From SAR324 cluster bacterium lautmerah10 (lineage in GTDB: Bacteria; SAR324; NAC60-12), in contig LNZD02000023.1 of the NCBI GenBank assembly GCA_001469005.2, forward strand, positions 1 through 44,135: a stretch of 44,135 nucleotides of DNA, written 5' to 3'. A program made the translations under genes and the position numbers. This document shows, one piece after another, positions 17,696-29,062 of the stretch. The notes beneath the pieces were generated by a model. It was not told the origin of the DNA, did not search any database, and was given only the letters and a program-made list of their open reading frames with translations. Within the stretch, counting starts at the first letter, position 1, and each line of letters opens with the position of its first letter.

Positions 17696-19752
17696 TCCTC
17701 TTCTACCGCAAGGATTCCATTATCCTGAAGGATTTTCACCAATTCTTCAGACAGTTGTTCAGCAGTGAAGCCAAATTGGTGTTGAAGCACCTTGATCGGG
17801 GCGGATGCTCCAAAACGATCAAGTCCGATGACATCGTCTGCGATTTGCATCCAGGGGCCGGTTACTCCTGCTTCGACAACGACTACGATCGAGGAAGGAG
17901 GCAGGACGGTCCAGTGATACTCTTCAGATTGTTCCAGAAAACGTTCCAGACAGGGAATGGAAACATGCCTGACAGTGACGTCTTGCTGCTCAATAACTTT
18001 TTTTGCCGATTGGACAGCACCTCCCTCGGAACCAGTTGAAATCAAAACCAAATCAGGATAATCCTCATCTCCTCCGGAAACCGTGTAACCCCCTTTGGCA
18101 ATGACCGTAGGATCAAAATTCGCCTCCCTTTCGAGAGTTTCTGTTTTTTGCCGGGTCAGAAACAGCGCCCCGGGTTTTGCTGAAAGTTCTGAAGAATTTT
18201 GCAGACAATAATTCCAGGCAGCAGCGGTTTCAACCGCATCCGCAGGACGCCACACTTCCAGTTCCGGAATCAGCCTCAAAGCCCAAAGCTGCTCGACGGG
18301 CTGATGGGTTGGGCCATCTTCACCGACTCCGTAGGAATCATGGGTAAAGACAAAAATGGAGGAAAGTTTCGAAATTGCTGCAAGCCGGATACTTGGACGC
18401 ATGAAGTCCGAAAAAACCGCAAACGTTCCGCAAAAGGGACGCCATGAGCCAAAAAGGGCCAGGCCATTGGTGATTCCTCCCATGGCGTGCTCCCTGATTC
18501 CGAAATGAATGTTCCTCCCGCTAAAGGAGGGATCCGGAGCAGAGTCCGAATCCAGAGAAGAGGGCCGAATGCTTTCAGCATTTTTGATCAGGGTTTTGTT
18601 GCTCGGTTCAAGATCTGCGGAACCTCCTACGAGAGAAGGAATCAGCTCTGCCATTTTCTGAATGACCTTTCCGGAAAGATTTCGGGTTGCATCTTCCTCT
18701 CCGGAAATCGAATCAATCAACTGATTGAGCAAGTCATCAGGAAGCTTTTTTTCCCAGTGACTATCCCATAATTTTGCCTGTTCTGGATCAGATTGTTTCC
18801 AACCAGCAAGTTTTTCTTCCCATTGCTGATGTTGAAGTTTCAGTTCTTTTTTTCTTTCTGCAAAAACTTCTCGTACTTCATCAGGCACATGAAAATCTGG
18901 CTTATCATTCCATCCCGAAGCCAATTTGGCCGCCTCGATTTCTTCTGGACCGAGCGGGGCTCCATGAGATCCGGCAGTACCTTCTTTGGTGGGTGCTCCT
19001 TTTCCGATAACGGTTTTTGCAACAATCAAACTGGGCTTGTTCGCTACCGACAGGGATTCTTCAAGACAATCTGCAATTTCATCGTGATTGTGTCCATCAC
19101 AATGCTGAACATGCCACCCATAAGCCTCAAATCGTTTACCAACATCCTCGCTCATCGCCAAACCTGCATCTCCTGCGATGGTGATATCGTTACTGTCGTA
19201 AAGGGCAATCAGATTCCCCAGTCCCAGATGCCCTGCCCAGGAAGCCGTTTCGGAAGCAATCCCCTCCTGCATATCGCCATCACTGCAAAGGACAAAAATC
19301 CTGGAATCGATTAGGCTGATATCGCTGCTGTTGAAGCGTGAACCCATCATTTTTGCTCCGAGCGCCATGCCTGCAGCATTGCTGAACCCGGAACCTAGCG
19401 GACCGGTAGTACATTCCACACCAGGGGTTAAACCGTATTCGGGATGTCCTGGAGTGAGGCTGTTCCATTGCCTGAAGTTTTTCAGTTCATCCATGCTCAG
19501 CTTGTAACCTGCCAGGTGAAGCAGGGAATAAAGCAGCATCGAAGCATGACCTGCCGAGAGGACAAAACGATCACGATTCTTCCAGTCAGGATCATCAGGA
19601 TCATAGCGAAGAAATTGATTCCACAGCACAAAGGCCATATCAGCCATTCCCATCGGAGCACCGGGGTGACCAGATTTCGCTTTTTCTACTGCATCCGCCG
19701 CCAGAAAACGGATGGTATTGACACAGCTTTTTCGTAATTCGGAATCAAGCAT
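17692..19752 (-). CDS. tkt: Transketolase
   Basis: 686 residues from the ATG at 19752; a TTG five codons earlier (19767) would overlap the upstream thioesterase stop and is the alternative start. It is the thiamine-diphosphate enzyme of the non-oxidative pentose phosphate pathway. KSGHPGAPMG and the SDGDMQEGIASE cofactor motif are present. The pyrimidine domain has FGIREHAMGGITNG, and FTHDSYGVGEDGPTHQPVEQ is the transketolase signature region. It heads the coupled tkt-rpiA-rpe block. No phosphoribulokinase or RuBisCO is in the window, so there is no direct sign of a Calvin-cycle role. Confidence 0.96.
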   Translation of the reverse strand: MLDSELRKSCVNTIRFLAADAVEKAKSGHPGAPMGMADMAFVLWNQFLRYDPDDPDWKNRDRFVLSAGHASMLLYSLLHLAGYKLSMDELKNFRQWNSLTPGHPEYGLTPGVECTTGPLGSGFSNAAGMALGAKMMGSRFNSSDISLIDSRIFVLCSDGDMQEGIASETASWAGHLGLGNLIALYDSNDITIAGDAGLAMSEDVGKRFEAYGWHVQHCDGHNHDEIADCLEESLSVANKPSLIVAKTVIGKGAPTKEGTAGSHGAPLGPEEIEAAKLASGWNDKPDFHVPDEVREVFAERKKELKLQHQQWEEKLAGWKQSDPEQAKLWDSHWEKKLPDDLLNQLIDSISGEEDATRNLSGKVIQKMAELIPSLVGGSADLEPSNKTLIKNAESIRPSSLDSDSAPDPSFSGRNIHFGIREHAMGGITNGLALFGSWRPFCGTFAVFSDFMRPSIRLAAISKLSSIFVFTHDSYGVGEDGPTHQPVEQLWALRLIPELEVWRPADAVETAAAWNYCLQNSSELSAKPGALFLTRQKTETLEREANFDPTVIAKGGYTVSGGDEDYPDLVLISTGSEGGAVQSAKKVIEQQDVTVRHVSIPCLERFLEQSEEYHWTVLPPSSIVVVVEAGVTGPWMQIADDVIGLDRFGASAPIKVLQHQFGFTAEQLSEELVKILQDNGILAVEEE

Positions 19753-19763
19753 TTTGGCTGTAT

Positions 19764-20174
19764 TCAAGGGTGGAGGGTTTTCATGTTTTCAGGCATAACA
19801 GGCCTGTCATTCGGTCCCAAAAAGGTCCCAATCACGTGTGCCCGGGTCGTTGACTGCATCGAAGGGATTTTCTGGATCTGTTGGAAAAACTGGAACTTCA
19901 CCCGGGTTAACCTCGTCAGCCAAAGCTGAACTGAAAACGAGTCTCCGCTTTGGAGAGGAAGAAGATATTCCAGATCAATTCTAGTTATGACTGGACGGAA
20001 TTTCTCTTCCAGTAAATGTGTCAGGGAAATCCCCCGGCTCGCCAGGAAAGCATGCCGGGCGTGTTCCAGGTAATTTTGATAAACCGCATTGTTCACCACT
20101 CCGAACCGGTCCAGTTCATGGTCGCGAACCTCCATTGTTATTTCAAAATGGGGTTCTCGGAGCGGTGGTTTCAA
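19764..20174 (-). CDS. Acyl-CoA thioesterase, 4HBT/YbgC-like hotdog fold
   Basis: 136-residue single hotdog-fold protein that probably hydrolyses acyl-CoA or acyl-ACP thioesters. The active-site helix region is ELDRFGVVNNAVYQNYLEHA (about 20-39), the pattern of the FatB/4HBT-like subgroup in which Asn takes a key position. The start is probably the TTG at 20174; the alternative ATG at 20132 would cut the first strand. It sits 24 bases after rpoC and directly before transketolase, so it appears to be carried on the rpoBC transcript. The substrate is unknown. Confidence 0.8.
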   Translation of the reverse strand: MKPPLREPHFEITMEVRDHELDRFGVVNNAVYQNYLEHARHAFLASRGISLTHLLEEKFRPVITRIDLEYLLPLQSGDSFSVQLWLTRLTRVKFQFFQQIQKIPSMQSTTRAHVIGTFLGPNDRPVMPENMKTLHP

Positions 20175-20198
20175 TTCACAATGCCTGTACTTTTACTG

Positions 20199-23100
20199 TT
20201 ACGAGGTTGCTTCAGGAGCCATTTTGGCAGGTGCCTCCTGATTCAGATTTTCAATCGTGCCAGCGGTGATCCCCATCTCGTTTTGCATTGCCTCAAGTTC
20301 TTCCTGTCGCTGGCGAATCAGCTCTTCAGGATCGATTGCACCGTTCAGTTCGTATTCACTGTCCGAGAAATTGCCATATCCAGTTCCGGCAGGAATCAAC
20401 CTTCCAAGGATGACATTTTCTTTGAGTCCCCGGAACGTGTCATACTTTCCGCCCAAAGCCGCATCGGTCAACACCTTGGTGGTTTCCTGGAACGAGGCAG
20501 CTGAGATGAAAGAATCCGTACTCAAAGAAGCTTTGGTGATTCCCAACAATTTCGGTTTTGAACGCGCAGGATTTCTACCCTCGGTAAGCAACTGTCGATT
20601 AACCTGATCAAACTCGGTTTTCATCACTTCCTGACCAATCAGGAAACTGGAATCTCCCGGATCTTCGACAGATACTTGACGTAACATCTGCCGGACAATC
20701 ACCTCAATGTGCTTGTCATTGATCCCGACCCCCTGAAGCCGGTAAACCTGCTGGATCTCATCAACAAGATACTTCTGCAATGCCTTGGTTCCTTTTACTG
20801 CAAGAATATCGTGAGGATTGGCAGATCCATCGATCAACGGATCACCCGCACGAACGTACTCACCCATATGAACGGTGACGTGACGCCCCCGGGGAATCAG
20901 GTATTCCTTCACTTCTCCCTTTTCATCCTCAGGTCGAATCCGGATTCTTTGTTTCTTTTTGATGTCGGTATCGAATTCGACAATTCCGTCGATCTCGCTG
21001 ATGATTCCCTGATCTTTTGGAATACGGGCTTCAAATAGTTCCGCAACACGGGGAAGACCTCCAGTGATGTCCTTATTCTTAGCCAATTCCCTTGGGATTT
21101 TGGCAAGAATGTCACCGGCATGAACCACTTTGCCGTCTTCAACGACCAATTCTGCTTTCACAGGAAGAGCAAATTCGGCGGGGGTGTCATTATCCCGAAT
21201 AACGGTTTGTCCGTTATCATCACAAATGACCATCACCGGCCTTCGGTCAAGGTTTCCGGATTCCTGAATCACCTTCCTGGAAACCCCGGAAACTTCGTCA
21301 ACCTGCTCCTTGAAGGTTTCACCTTCAAAAATATCCCGATACTGAACATAACCGGAAACGTCTGTTAAAATTGGAATCGAGAAAGGATCCCATTCCGCAA
21401 TCAATTCTCCCTGTTTCACTTCTGCCCCAGAAGCATGACGAATGGCTGTCCCGATAGGTAGAGGTCTTCTTTCGAGGTCCCTACCATTATCGTCGACAAT
21501 GATCGCTTCTCCACGCCGGCCGAGAACAACCCAGTTTCCTCGAGCATCCTGGACCTCTTTCAGGTCATCAAAACGCAGTTTACCGGAGAATTTTGCTTCC
21601 CAAGTATTCTGTTCAGCGAGTCGGCTTGCTGTTCCACCAATGTGGAACGTTCTCATCGTCAACTGAGTACCTGGTTCCCCAATACTCTGAGCTGCAATCA
21701 CTCCGACTGTTTCACCAAGTGAGACCAGTTTTCCTCGAGCCAAGTCCCTTCCGTAGCAGAGTTGACAAACTCCGCGTTCGGTGGAACAGGTAAAGACCGA
21801 ACGGATTCTGATCTTTTCAATCCTTGAATTGTCAATGATCTCCTTGACTGATTCTGTGATTTCCTCACCTGCTTCAACCAGGACGTTGTTGTCATCATCC
21901 GGATCCATCAAATCTTCGAGCAAAACCCTTCCGAGGACTCTATCTCCAAGTTGTTCAATGATTTCTCCGGATTCGATCAGCGCGGTCATTTCAATTCCAT
22001 CCAATGTTCCGCAATCATGTTCCAAGACAACTGCATCCTGGGCGACATCCACCAGCCTTCGGGTAAGATAACCTGAGTTGGCGGTTTTCAAAGCCGTGTC
22101 CGCAAGTCCTTTTCGCGCTCCATGGGTGGAAATGAAATATTCCAGGACATTCAGTCCTTCACGAAAATTTGCATGAATCGGAGTTTCAATGATTTCTCCG
22201 GATGGTTTTGCCATCAATCCCCGCATCCCTGCCAACTGCTTCATCTGCTGCTTACTTCCACGGGCTCCGGAGTCGGCCATCATGAAGATCGAATTAACTT
22301 TCCGATTACCACTCTCGTCTTCAATTTCATTGGTCAGGCCATCGGACATCTTCTCTGCGATCCGTTCAGTGGTCCTTGCCCAAATATCAATCACCTGGTT
22401 GTAGCGTTCACCGTCTGTGATCAACCCATCCTGATGCTGTGTATTGATTTCATTGACTTTATTCTGAGCCTGCAGGAGTAGAGCCGATTTTTCTTCTGGA
22501 ATCACCATATCATCCATACTGATCGAAAATCCTGCTTCCGTGGCATACTGGTAGCCGATCCGCTTCAGTTCATCCAACATTGTCACGGTCTTGACACTTC
22601 CAGCATTTCTGTAAGACGTATCGATCAATTCGATCATCTGTTTCTTCTTCAGATGACGATTGATTGATTTGAAAGGAACCTCTTCCGGTATCACAAGTGA
22701 AAGCAAGGTTCGACCAACCGTAGTTTCTGCAACATCACGTCCAATCCTGACTTTGATCTTGGCATGGAGGTCGACTTGTCCATGTTCATAGGCCGAGGAC
22801 ACATCAGACTTATTGGAAAAGATTTTTCCTTCTCCCTTCATCCCTTCACGCTCTCGGGTAATCCAGTACAACCCCAGAACCATATCCTGGGTCGGGCTCA
22901 TTAGGGGCTTCCCATTGGCAGGAGATAAGACGTTGTTGGTTGAGAGCATCAAAATCTTGGACTCAAGTTGGGCTTCCACAGAGAGGGGCACATGAACCGC
23001 CATCTGGTCCCCGTCAAAATCCGCGTTAAATGCAGTACAGACCAGAGGATGCAACTGAATTGCTTTCCCCTCGATCAGTACCGGTTCAAAAGCCTGGATA

Positions 23101-24386
23101 CCGAGGCGGTGTAAGGTCGGTGCACGGTTGAGCAAAATAGGATGTTCCTTGACTACTTCTTCAAGGATAGCCCAAACCCGGGGATCATTTTCCTCCAATT
23201 TGCGCTTAGCGTTTTTGATCGTATGAACTTCCTGGTAATCGATCAATCTATGGAAAATGAAAGGCTTGAATAATTCCAGAGCCATTTTTTTGGGAAGTCC
23301 ACATTGGTGCAGTTTGAGATCCGGACCGACAACAATCACCGTCCTTCCTGAATAATCGACTCGTTTACCAAGCAGGTTTTGTCGGAAACGTCCCTGCTTT
23401 CCTTTCAGCATATCGCTCAGGGATTTCAGCGGACGTTTGTTAGAACCAACCATGGGCCGTCCTCTTCGTCCATTATCAAAAAGAGCATCCACCGATTCCT
23501 GGAGCATCCTTTTCTCATTTTTAACGATGATTCCCGGAGCACGTAATTCGATCAATCGCTTGAGTCGGTTGTTTCGGTGAATAACACGGCGATACAGATC
23601 ATTCAGGTCACTGGTCGCAAATCTGCCTCCTTCAAGCGGAACCAACGGTCTCAATTCCGGGGGCAACACCGGTAAATTTTCGATGATCATGGAACTTGCC
23701 GTATTTCCAGAATCAACCAGGGCACTGACCAAATTGAGGCGTTTATGGATACGCTTCCTTCGGGTTTCGGAAGTGACTTCCCGCATTTCTTTACGAAGAT
23801 GCTCATTCAGACTTGGAAGGTCGATTTCCAACAGAAGTTCTTTGACCGTTTCTGCTCCCATCCCAAGAACGAGGTCAGGAAACTTATCCAGCATTTCCCG
23901 ATAATCCTCTTCCTCGACCAAACTGTTTTTTTCAAGTTCCGAACTCCCCGGGTCCACTACGATGTAGGCATCAAAATAAAGTACTCGCTCAAGGTCCCTT
24001 AAGGTCATTTCCAGAATCGTCGCAATGCGGCTTGGAACCCCTTTAAGAAACCAGACATGGGAAACCGGAGAAGCAAGCTTGATGTTTCCCATTCGTTCCC
24101 GGCGTACCTTCGACTCGATCACTTCCACTCCGCATTTTTCACAGGTGATCCCACGGTGTTTCATCCGTTTATATTTGCCGCAAATACATTCGTAATCGTG
24201 AACCGGACCGAAAATTTTTCCACAGAACAAACCATCTCTTTCAGGTTTAAATGTCCTGTAATTGATGGTTTCCGAAGAGCGAACCTCTCCATAAGACCAT
24301 GAAATGACATCTTCAGCAGTAGCCAGCTTGATACGGACAGCACTGTAATTTTTTGGATCTTCAGCAAGCTCGAACAAATTTCTCAT
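20199..24386 (-). CDS. rpoC: DNA-directed RNA polymerase subunit beta'
   Basis: 1395 residues, normal for proteobacterial RpoC. The N-terminal zinc site has Cys67, Cys69, Cys82 and Cys85. The catalytic magnesium loop [14 protein letters not shown] has Asp456, Asp458 and Asp460. The second zinc site is in [15 protein letters not shown], followed by [19 protein letters not shown], the bridge/trigger-loop region. All core motifs are intact, in contrast to rpoB. An AAAGG-like ribosome-binding site precedes the ATG, and the gap to rpoB is 90 bases. Confidence 0.98.
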   Translation of the reverse strand: MRNLFELAEDPKNYSAVRIKLATAEDVISWSYGEVRSSETINYRTFKPERDGLFCGKIFGPVHDYECICGKYKRMKHRGITCEKCGVEVIESKVRRERMGNIKLASPVSHVWFLKGVPSRIATILEMTLRDLERVLYFDAYIVVDPGSSELEKNSLVEEEDYREMLDKFPDLVLGMGAETVKELLLEIDLPSLNEHLRKEMREVTSETRRKRIHKRLNLVSALVDSGNTASSMIIENLPVLPPELRPLVPLEGGRFATSDLNDLYRRVIHRNNRLKRLIELRAPGIIVKNEKRMLQESVDALFDNGRRGRPMVGSNKRPLKSLSDMLKGKQGRFRQNLLGKRVDYSGRTVIVVGPDLKLHQCGLPKKMALELFKPFIFHRLIDYQEVHTIKNAKRKLEENDPRVWAILEEVVKEHPILLNRAPTLHRLGIQAFEPVLIEGKAIQLHPLVCTAFNADFDGDQMAVHVPLSVEAQLESKILMLSTNNVLSPANGKPLMSPTQDMVLGLYWITREREGMKGEGKIFSNKSDVSSAYEHGQVDLHAKIKVRIGRDVAETTVGRTLLSLVIPEEVPFKSINRHLKKKQMIELIDTSYRNAGSVKTVTMLDELKRIGYQYATEAGFSISMDDMVIPEEKSALLLQAQNKVNEINTQHQDGLITDGERYNQVIDIWARTTERIAEKMSDGLTNEIEDESGNRKVNSIFMMADSGARGSKQQMKQLAGMRGLMAKPSGEIIETPIHANFREGLNVLEYFISTHGARKGLADTALKTANSGYLTRRLVDVAQDAVVLEHDCGTLDGIEMTALIESGEIIEQLGDRVLGRVLLEDLMDPDDDNNVLVEAGEEITESVKEIIDNSRIEKIRIRSVFTCSTERGVCQLCYGRDLARGKLVSLGETVGVIAAQSIGEPGTQLTMRTFHIGGTASRLAEQNTWEAKFSGKLRFDDLKEVQDARGNWVVLGRRGEAIIVDDNGRDLERRPLPIGTAIRHASGAEVKQGELIAEWDPFSIPILTDVSGYVQYRDIFEGETFKEQVDEVSGVSRKVIQESGNLDRRPVMVICDDNGQTVIRDNDTPAEFALPVKAELVVEDGKVVHAGDILAKIPRELAKNKDITGGLPRVAELFEARIPKDQGIISEIDGIVEFDTDIKKKQRIRIRPEDEKGEVKEYLIPRGRHVTVHMGEYVRAGDPLIDGSANPHDILAVKGTKALQKYLVDEIQQVYRLQGVGINDKHIEVIVRQMLRQVSVEDPGDSSFLIGQEVMKTEFDQVNRQLLTEGRNPARSKPKLLGITKASLSTDSFISAASFQETTKVLTDAALGGKYDTFRGLKENVILGRLIPAGTGYGNFSDSEYELNGAIDPEELIRQRQEELEAMQNEMGITAGTIENLNQEAPAKMAPEATS

Positions 24387-24476
24387 TCTTTACCTTTTTT
24401 CCTGATTAAGACATTGGGATAAGACCGTCTCGATTCTTTTTCAGTAAATCGAAATTCAAGTGAAACCTATTCAGGT

Positions 24477-25895
24477 TCATGATTCTTCTTCCGCAACCAC
24501 AGCCTTGGCTTCCACTTCCTCAGCCTTGGAATCTTCGGGTTCCGGTTTTGTCTCTTCTTCTGAAAACGATTCCGTTTCGTAATTTTCTGATTCCTGAAGC
24601 AATTCGATGTTCAGGCAGAGGCTTTTCAATTCACTGATAAGGACCTTAAACGATTCCGGAAGTCCTGTTTCCAGTTGATGTTTTCCTTTCACGATTGACT
24701 CGTAAATCCGGTTTCGACCAAAGGTGTCATCCGATTTAACAGTAAGCAATTCCTGAAGGGTAAAGGCCGCACCGTACGCTTCCAGAGCCCAGACTTCCAT
24801 TTCCCCGAAACGTTGCCCACCGAACTGAGCTTTTCCTCCGAGAGGCTGTTGCGTCACCAAGGAATAGGGTCCAATCGAACGGGAATGAATTTTCTCATCC
24901 ACTAGGTGGTGAAGCTTCAGAATGTAGGCATATCCGACCGTTACTTTCTGACTAAAACGTTCTCCGGTCATTCCATCATGCAACCAAACCTGACCGGATT
25001 TGGGCATTTCAGCCATTTCCGCCATATGGTGGATATTTTCTTCCTGTGCCCCATCAAATACCGGTGTAGCCAAATGAAATCCTGACTGATATTTTTGAGC
25101 GAACTCAATGATTTCCTGGTCATCCTTTTTGTCGAAAAATTCGTCCACATCCTTGGAACTGTAGACCGTTTTCAAAAAATTTCGGATTTCAGGAGCCGGA
25201 TTGTTTTCTTCCATCAACCGGTTGACTTTGTCGCCAAGACCTCTTGCAACCCTGCCAAGATGAGTCTCTAAGACCTGACCGACATTCATTCGGGAAGGCA
25301 CCCCAAGCGGATTTAGTACAATATCGACCGGGGTTCCATCTTCCATGAAGGGCATGTTTTCAATCGGCTGGAGTGTTGAAACAACCCCTTTGTTACCATG
25401 CCGTCCTGCCATTTTGTCTCCGACGGAAAGCTGGCGTTTTACGGCGATGAAAACTTTGACCATGCGGATCACTCCAGGAGGCAGATCATCTCCCTTGGAC
25501 ACTTTTTCGCACTTGTCCTGGAATACGTTGTCCAGCAGATACATCTGCTGCATTGCATTCCTAACCAGGGTGGCTACTTTGAGATTAATTCCTTCATCAT
25601 CGACCTGAATTCCATCGGTGGATTTAAGAGGTACATCCGAAAGCATATCCTTGGTAATCTTCGTTCCCTTCGGAAAAACAACATCTCCGTTGAGATTCAG
25701 CAGGTCATTGGCCAGTTTTTGATTTTTGGCAATGGACAGAATCCGCATATTCAGATTTGAGTGTACGATCCGGATCTCATCACTGTGATCTTTTTCGTAC
25801 TTGGCCAAAAGTTCCTGCTCTATTTCCTTTGTCCTTTCGTCACGCTCAACGCCTTCGCGGTTGAACACCACGACATCGGTCACTACTCCTTCCAT
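24477..25895 (-). CDS. rpoB: DNA-directed RNA polymerase subunit beta, C-terminal fragment
   Basis: 472 residues beginning in the middle of RpoB at [15 protein letters not shown], which aligns to E. coli beta at roughly residue 925 onward. It contains [14 protein letters not shown] (active-site lysine and arginine region) and the C-terminal clamp segment [20 protein letters not shown]. Reading upstream in the same frame gives I-P-Q-G before the Met, matching the normal V-P-x-G. So the frame continues into lost sequence rather than starting here naturally. The first 13 bases overlap the N-terminal fragment in another frame. Function as a separate subunit would need assembly of two beta pieces. 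The acidic Glu-rich tail (about 440-472) is unusual but plausible. Confidence 0.9.
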   Translation of the reverse strand: MEGVVTDVVVFNREGVERDERTKEIEQELLAKYEKDHSDEIRIVHSNLNMRILSIAKNQKLANDLLNLNGDVVFPKGTKITKDMLSDVPLKSTDGIQVDDEGINLKVATLVRNAMQQMYLLDNVFQDKCEKVSKGDDLPPGVIRMVKVFIAVKRQLSVGDKMAGRHGNKGVVSTLQPIENMPFMEDGTPVDIVLNPLGVPSRMNVGQVLETHLGRVARGLGDKVNRLMEENNPAPEIRNFLKTVYSSKDVDEFFDKKDDQEIIEFAQKYQSGFHLATPVFDGAQEENIHHMAEMAEMPKSGQVWLHDGMTGERFSQKVTVGYAYILKLHHLVDEKIHSRSIGPYSLVTQQPLGGKAQFGGQRFGEMEVWALEAYGAAFTLQELLTVKSDDTFGRNRIYESIVKGKHQLETGLPESFKVLISELKSLCLNIELLQESENYETESFSEEETKPEPEDSKAEEVEAKAVVAEEES

Positions 25896-28642
25896 CCCTT
25901 GGGGAATCCTTTTGGAGTGACTTTACCGACGAGAATATCGTTGTAACGGACATAGGTCCCCACACGAATAATTCCACTGTCATCAAGGTTGCTTAATGCC
26001 TCCTCACTGACATTTGGAATGTCCCGGGTGATTTCTTCTTTCCCAAGTTTGGTGTCCCTGGCGACGGTATCAAGCACATCGATATGAACTGAGGTGTAGA
26101 TATCGTCATGCAGGACCCGTTGGGAAACCATGATCGAGTCCTCGAAGTTGTATCCACGCCATGGCATGAAGGCGATCAACACATTTTGTCCCAATGCCAA
26201 TTCACCATTGTCTGTGCAAGAGCCATCCGCAATCACCTCACCTGCTTTGATGTAATCCCCTTTTTTGACAATCGGACGTTGATTGATGCAGGTGTTCTGG
26301 TTTGAGCGTCGGTACTTGATGAGGTGGTAAATGTCGACATTGGCCGGAATCACGGAATCTTCTGAAGTCAGGTCAACATCAGCCTGGATCACAATTCTGC
26401 CGGAATCGATGTTATCGACGATGCCGGACCTTTTTGCCAAGACACAGCTTCCTGAATCCAAGGCCGCCTGATGTTCCATCCCTGTTCCGACGAGAGGAGA
26501 CTGAGGTTTGACCAGTGGAACTCCCTGACGTTGCATGTTCGAACCCATCAGAGCACGGTTTGCATCATCATGTTCCAGAAAAGGAATCAGTGACGCAGCC
26601 ACCGAAACCAACTGGCACGGAGAAACATCGATGTAATCCACATCTTCCCTTGGTACCAGGTTGAATTCGCTTCCGATTCGGGAAGTCACGAAAGGTTCGA
26701 GCAGATTGCCCTGGGCATCAATGGGAGAGTTCGCCTGGGCGATTTTATGCTGTTCCTCTTCAATTGCGGAGAGATAAAAGATTTCATCCGTGACCCGACC
26801 CTCAGAAACTTTAAGGTACGGGGTTTCAATGAATCCAAAATCATTGACCCGCGCATAACTTGCGAGGGAGGCAATCAAACCGATATTGGGACCTTCCGGA
26901 GTTTCAATAGGACAGATCCGACCATAATGCGAAGCATGGACGTCCCGGACATCAAAACCTGCTCTTTCTCGGGTCAAACCTCCAGGCCCCAATGCACTGA
27001 GTCGCCTTTTATGTGTGATCTCAGAAAGAGGATTGGTCTGGTCCATGAACTGAGAAAGCTGGCTGCTGCCGAAGAACTCATGGATCGCACCTGCAACCGG
27101 TTTGGCATTGACGATATCATGCAGCATCATCGTCTCCGAATCCTGGAGCGACATGCGTTCTTTGATCGTCCGTTCCATTCGAACCAGCCCAATTCGAAAT
27201 TGGGTTTCAAGCAGTTCGCCGACACTCCTGATCCGCCTGTTTCCGAGATGATCAATGTCATCAATCATCCGGTTCGGATTTCCATCCTTCAACTCCAACA
27301 GGTATTTAATCCCCTGCATGATGTCATCATGGGTCAGAGTCAGGTGATCCAGGGGATAATCCAAACCAAGTTTCTTGTTGATTTTGAGACGACCCACTTT
27401 GGAAAGGCTGTAGCGTTCCTGATTGAAAAAGAAATTCTGCAGCATCGTCTTCGCTGCTTCCAGGGTCGGAGGATCCCCCGGTTTCATTTTTTTATAGACC
27501 TCAATCATGGCTTGTTCAGGACTGTTGACCTTATCCATCTCAAGAGTGTCTCTAAAACTGGGGCCGATATTTCTTGGACTGATGCTAAGAAGTTCCACTT
27601 CTCCCACCCGATGCTCAATGAGTGTCATCAGCAGGTCCGAACTAAGCGGAGTATTGCATCTGGCAATGACTTCACCATCAGCATTTAAAACGGACCGGGC
27701 AAGTATTCGTTCTTTAAGCTCGTTAAAAGTGCAGGGTATTTTCTCAACTCCCGCTTTCTGGAGTTTGGTCAAAAGGCGTTTATTGATACGCTGTCCGGCC
27801 TTGACAATCACCTCTCCATTTTCCGGATCATGCACTGCCAGCTGAGGACGCTGGTCGAGGGTGATTTCAGGATCCAACTTGAGGTAAAAATTTTGTCCGG
27901 AGGGATCTTCTCCCGGCTCCACTTCGCTTAAATTAAGTGTCTCAAAGGGGTAGAAGTATTCCAGAAGTTGTTCTTCGGTATACCCCAAGGCCTTCAAAAG
28001 GATCGTAGCCGGAAATTTTCTCCTTCGGTCAATTCTGACGTGAAGGATGTCTTTGGTGTCGAATTCAAAGTCGAGCCAGGACCCCCTCTGGGGAATCACC
28101 CTTGCGGAATAGAGAAACTTTCCGCTGGAATGGCCTTTTCCTTTATCATGGGTGAAAAACACTCCGGGACTCTTGTGCATTTGACTGACAATCACTCTCT
28201 CGGTTCCGTTCACGATGAAAGAACCAGTAGGCGTCATCAGTGGAAGTTCGCCCAGATAAATATCCTGCTCTTTAATATCACGGATGTGTTTGACGTCAGA
28301 GCTGTCATCTTTTTCCCAGATGATGAGCCTCAGTGCCGCCCTGACCGGACAGGCATAAGTCACTCCTCGGATTCTGCAATCCTCAACACTGTATTTCGGA
28401 TCACCTAGACGGTAATGAACGTATTCGAGGGTTGAAGAACCACTGAAATCGGAAATCGGAAAAACTGAACGAAATACCGCCTCCAGTCCTTCATCTTTAC
28501 GCTGGTCGGGAGGAACCTCCCGTTGAAGAAATCGTTCGTATGAATCGAGTTGTATCTTCAGTAAATGTGGAACTAAAAGAGGCGCTTGGATATGACCAAA
28601 TGAATGTCGGATGCGATGTCGGTTGGTTACGGTCGAGGGCAT
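25883..28642 (-). CDS. rpoB: DNA-directed RNA polymerase subunit beta, N-terminal fragment (frameshifted end)
   Basis: 919 residues covering the beta lobes, fork and rifampicin pocket. The Rif cluster begins at [13 protein letters not shown] (523 onward); Asp534, His544 and Ser549 match the drug-sensitive residues Asp516, His526 and Ser531 of E. coli. Normal sequence runs to GKVTPKG (about 906-912), then FPKGWKE and a stop. In a normal RpoB this point is followed by about 29 residues containing the flap-tip helix before V-P-x-G. Here only two bases separate the PKG codons from the P-Q-G codons of the other frame, so about 85 bases seem to be missing. The gene has its own leader and promoter and no rplL upstream. 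Confidence 0.93.
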   Translation of the reverse strand: MPSTVTNRHRIRHSFGHIQAPLLVPHLLKIQLDSYERFLQREVPPDQRKDEGLEAVFRSVFPISDFSGSSTLEYVHYRLGDPKYSVEDCRIRGVTYACPVRAALRLIIWEKDDSSDVKHIRDIKEQDIYLGELPLMTPTGSFIVNGTERVIVSQMHKSPGVFFTHDKGKGHSSGKFLYSARVIPQRGSWLDFEFDTKDILHVRIDRRRKFPATILLKALGYTEEQLLEYFYPFETLNLSEVEPGEDPSGQNFYLKLDPEITLDQRPQLAVHDPENGEVIVKAGQRINKRLLTKLQKAGVEKIPCTFNELKERILARSVLNADGEVIARCNTPLSSDLLMTLIEHRVGEVELLSISPRNIGPSFRDTLEMDKVNSPEQAMIEVYKKMKPGDPPTLEAAKTMLQNFFFNQERYSLSKVGRLKINKKLGLDYPLDHLTLTHDDIMQGIKYLLELKDGNPNRMIDDIDHLGNRRIRSVGELLETQFRIGLVRMERTIKERMSLQDSETMMLHDIVNAKPVAGAIHEFFGSSQLSQFMDQTNPLSEITHKRRLSALGPGGLTRERAGFDVRDVHASHYGRICPIETPEGPNIGLIASLASYARVNDFGFIETPYLKVSEGRVTDEIFYLSAIEEEQHKIAQANSPIDAQGNLLEPFVTSRIGSEFNLVPREDVDYIDVSPCQLVSVAASLIPFLEHDDANRALMGSNMQRQGVPLVKPQSPLVGTGMEHQAALDSGSCVLAKRSGIVDNIDSGRIVIQADVDLTSEDSVIPANVDIYHLIKYRRSNQNTCINQRPIVKKGDYIKAGEVIADGSCTDNGELALGQNVLIAFMPWRGYNFEDSIMVSQRVLHDDIYTSVHIDVLDTVARDTKLGKEEITRDIPNVSEEALSNLDDSGIIRVGTYVRYNDILVGKVTPKGFPKGWKE

Positions 28643-29001
28643 ACGGACTTATCGATTCGAGGTTAACAATAGATAACATCCATGAACATCGTCAGGATTT
28701 ATAACTTCTGCCAAGACTTTGTACTCAGCAGAATCTAGCTGTCCAAGTCAACTTTCCCGGGTTGACGGTTGATTCTAAAATCGGTTTCTGGAAAATAAGG
28801 ACTTTTTCCAAATCGGTTCCGAATCCAACGTTCAAGTTGGATTGAATGGTGAGCAAAAATATTGTATTTTCTAATGGTACCGATAGAAACCATCTTGAGG
28901 TAGGGAGGGAAATCAGAAATGACTCAGCAAATTCTTGGTTCTCTGGTAATACACTTTGAATCCTTTGATTCCAAGAATAACACTACACGTATTTCAGCCA
29001 A
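28643..29001 (-). promoter_or_regulatory. Long structured leader of rpoB mRNA
   Basis: About 360 bases without a gene between the predicted transcription start and rpoB. Several perfect inverted repeats are visible. ATTCTTGG (28931-28938) pairs with CCAAGAAT (28971-28978), with GAATC/GATTC inside. AATCCAAC (28822-28829) pairs with GTTGGATT (28836-28843). GTCAAC (28747-28752) pairs with GTTGAC (28761-28766). No rplJ/rplL-like ORF or tRNA is present. A folded leader could host autoregulation or attenuation; I cannot match it to a known RNA family. Confidence 0.5.
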
Positions 29002-29008
29002 ACGAATT

Positions 29009-29037
29009 TTTATAAAATTTATTTAGGCCAAAGTCAA
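29009..29037 (-). promoter_or_regulatory. Sigma70-type promoter reading toward rpoBC
   Basis: On the minus strand the -35 TTGACT (29032-29037) and -10 TATAAA (29009-29014) are separated by exactly 17 bases; each matches 5 of 6 consensus positions. It lies just after the stop codon of the PBP gene, in an AT-rich stretch. The transcription start should fall near 29001. Confidence 0.65.
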
Positions 29038-29062
29038 ATCTTTTTATAGATTCAATAAATTT

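Noticed and set aside
26747..27688. A 313-codon open frame on the plus strand opposite rpoB
   Set aside because: It lies wholly antisense to highly conserved RpoB sequence, has no recognisable domain and an amino-acid composition typical of reversed coding DNA.
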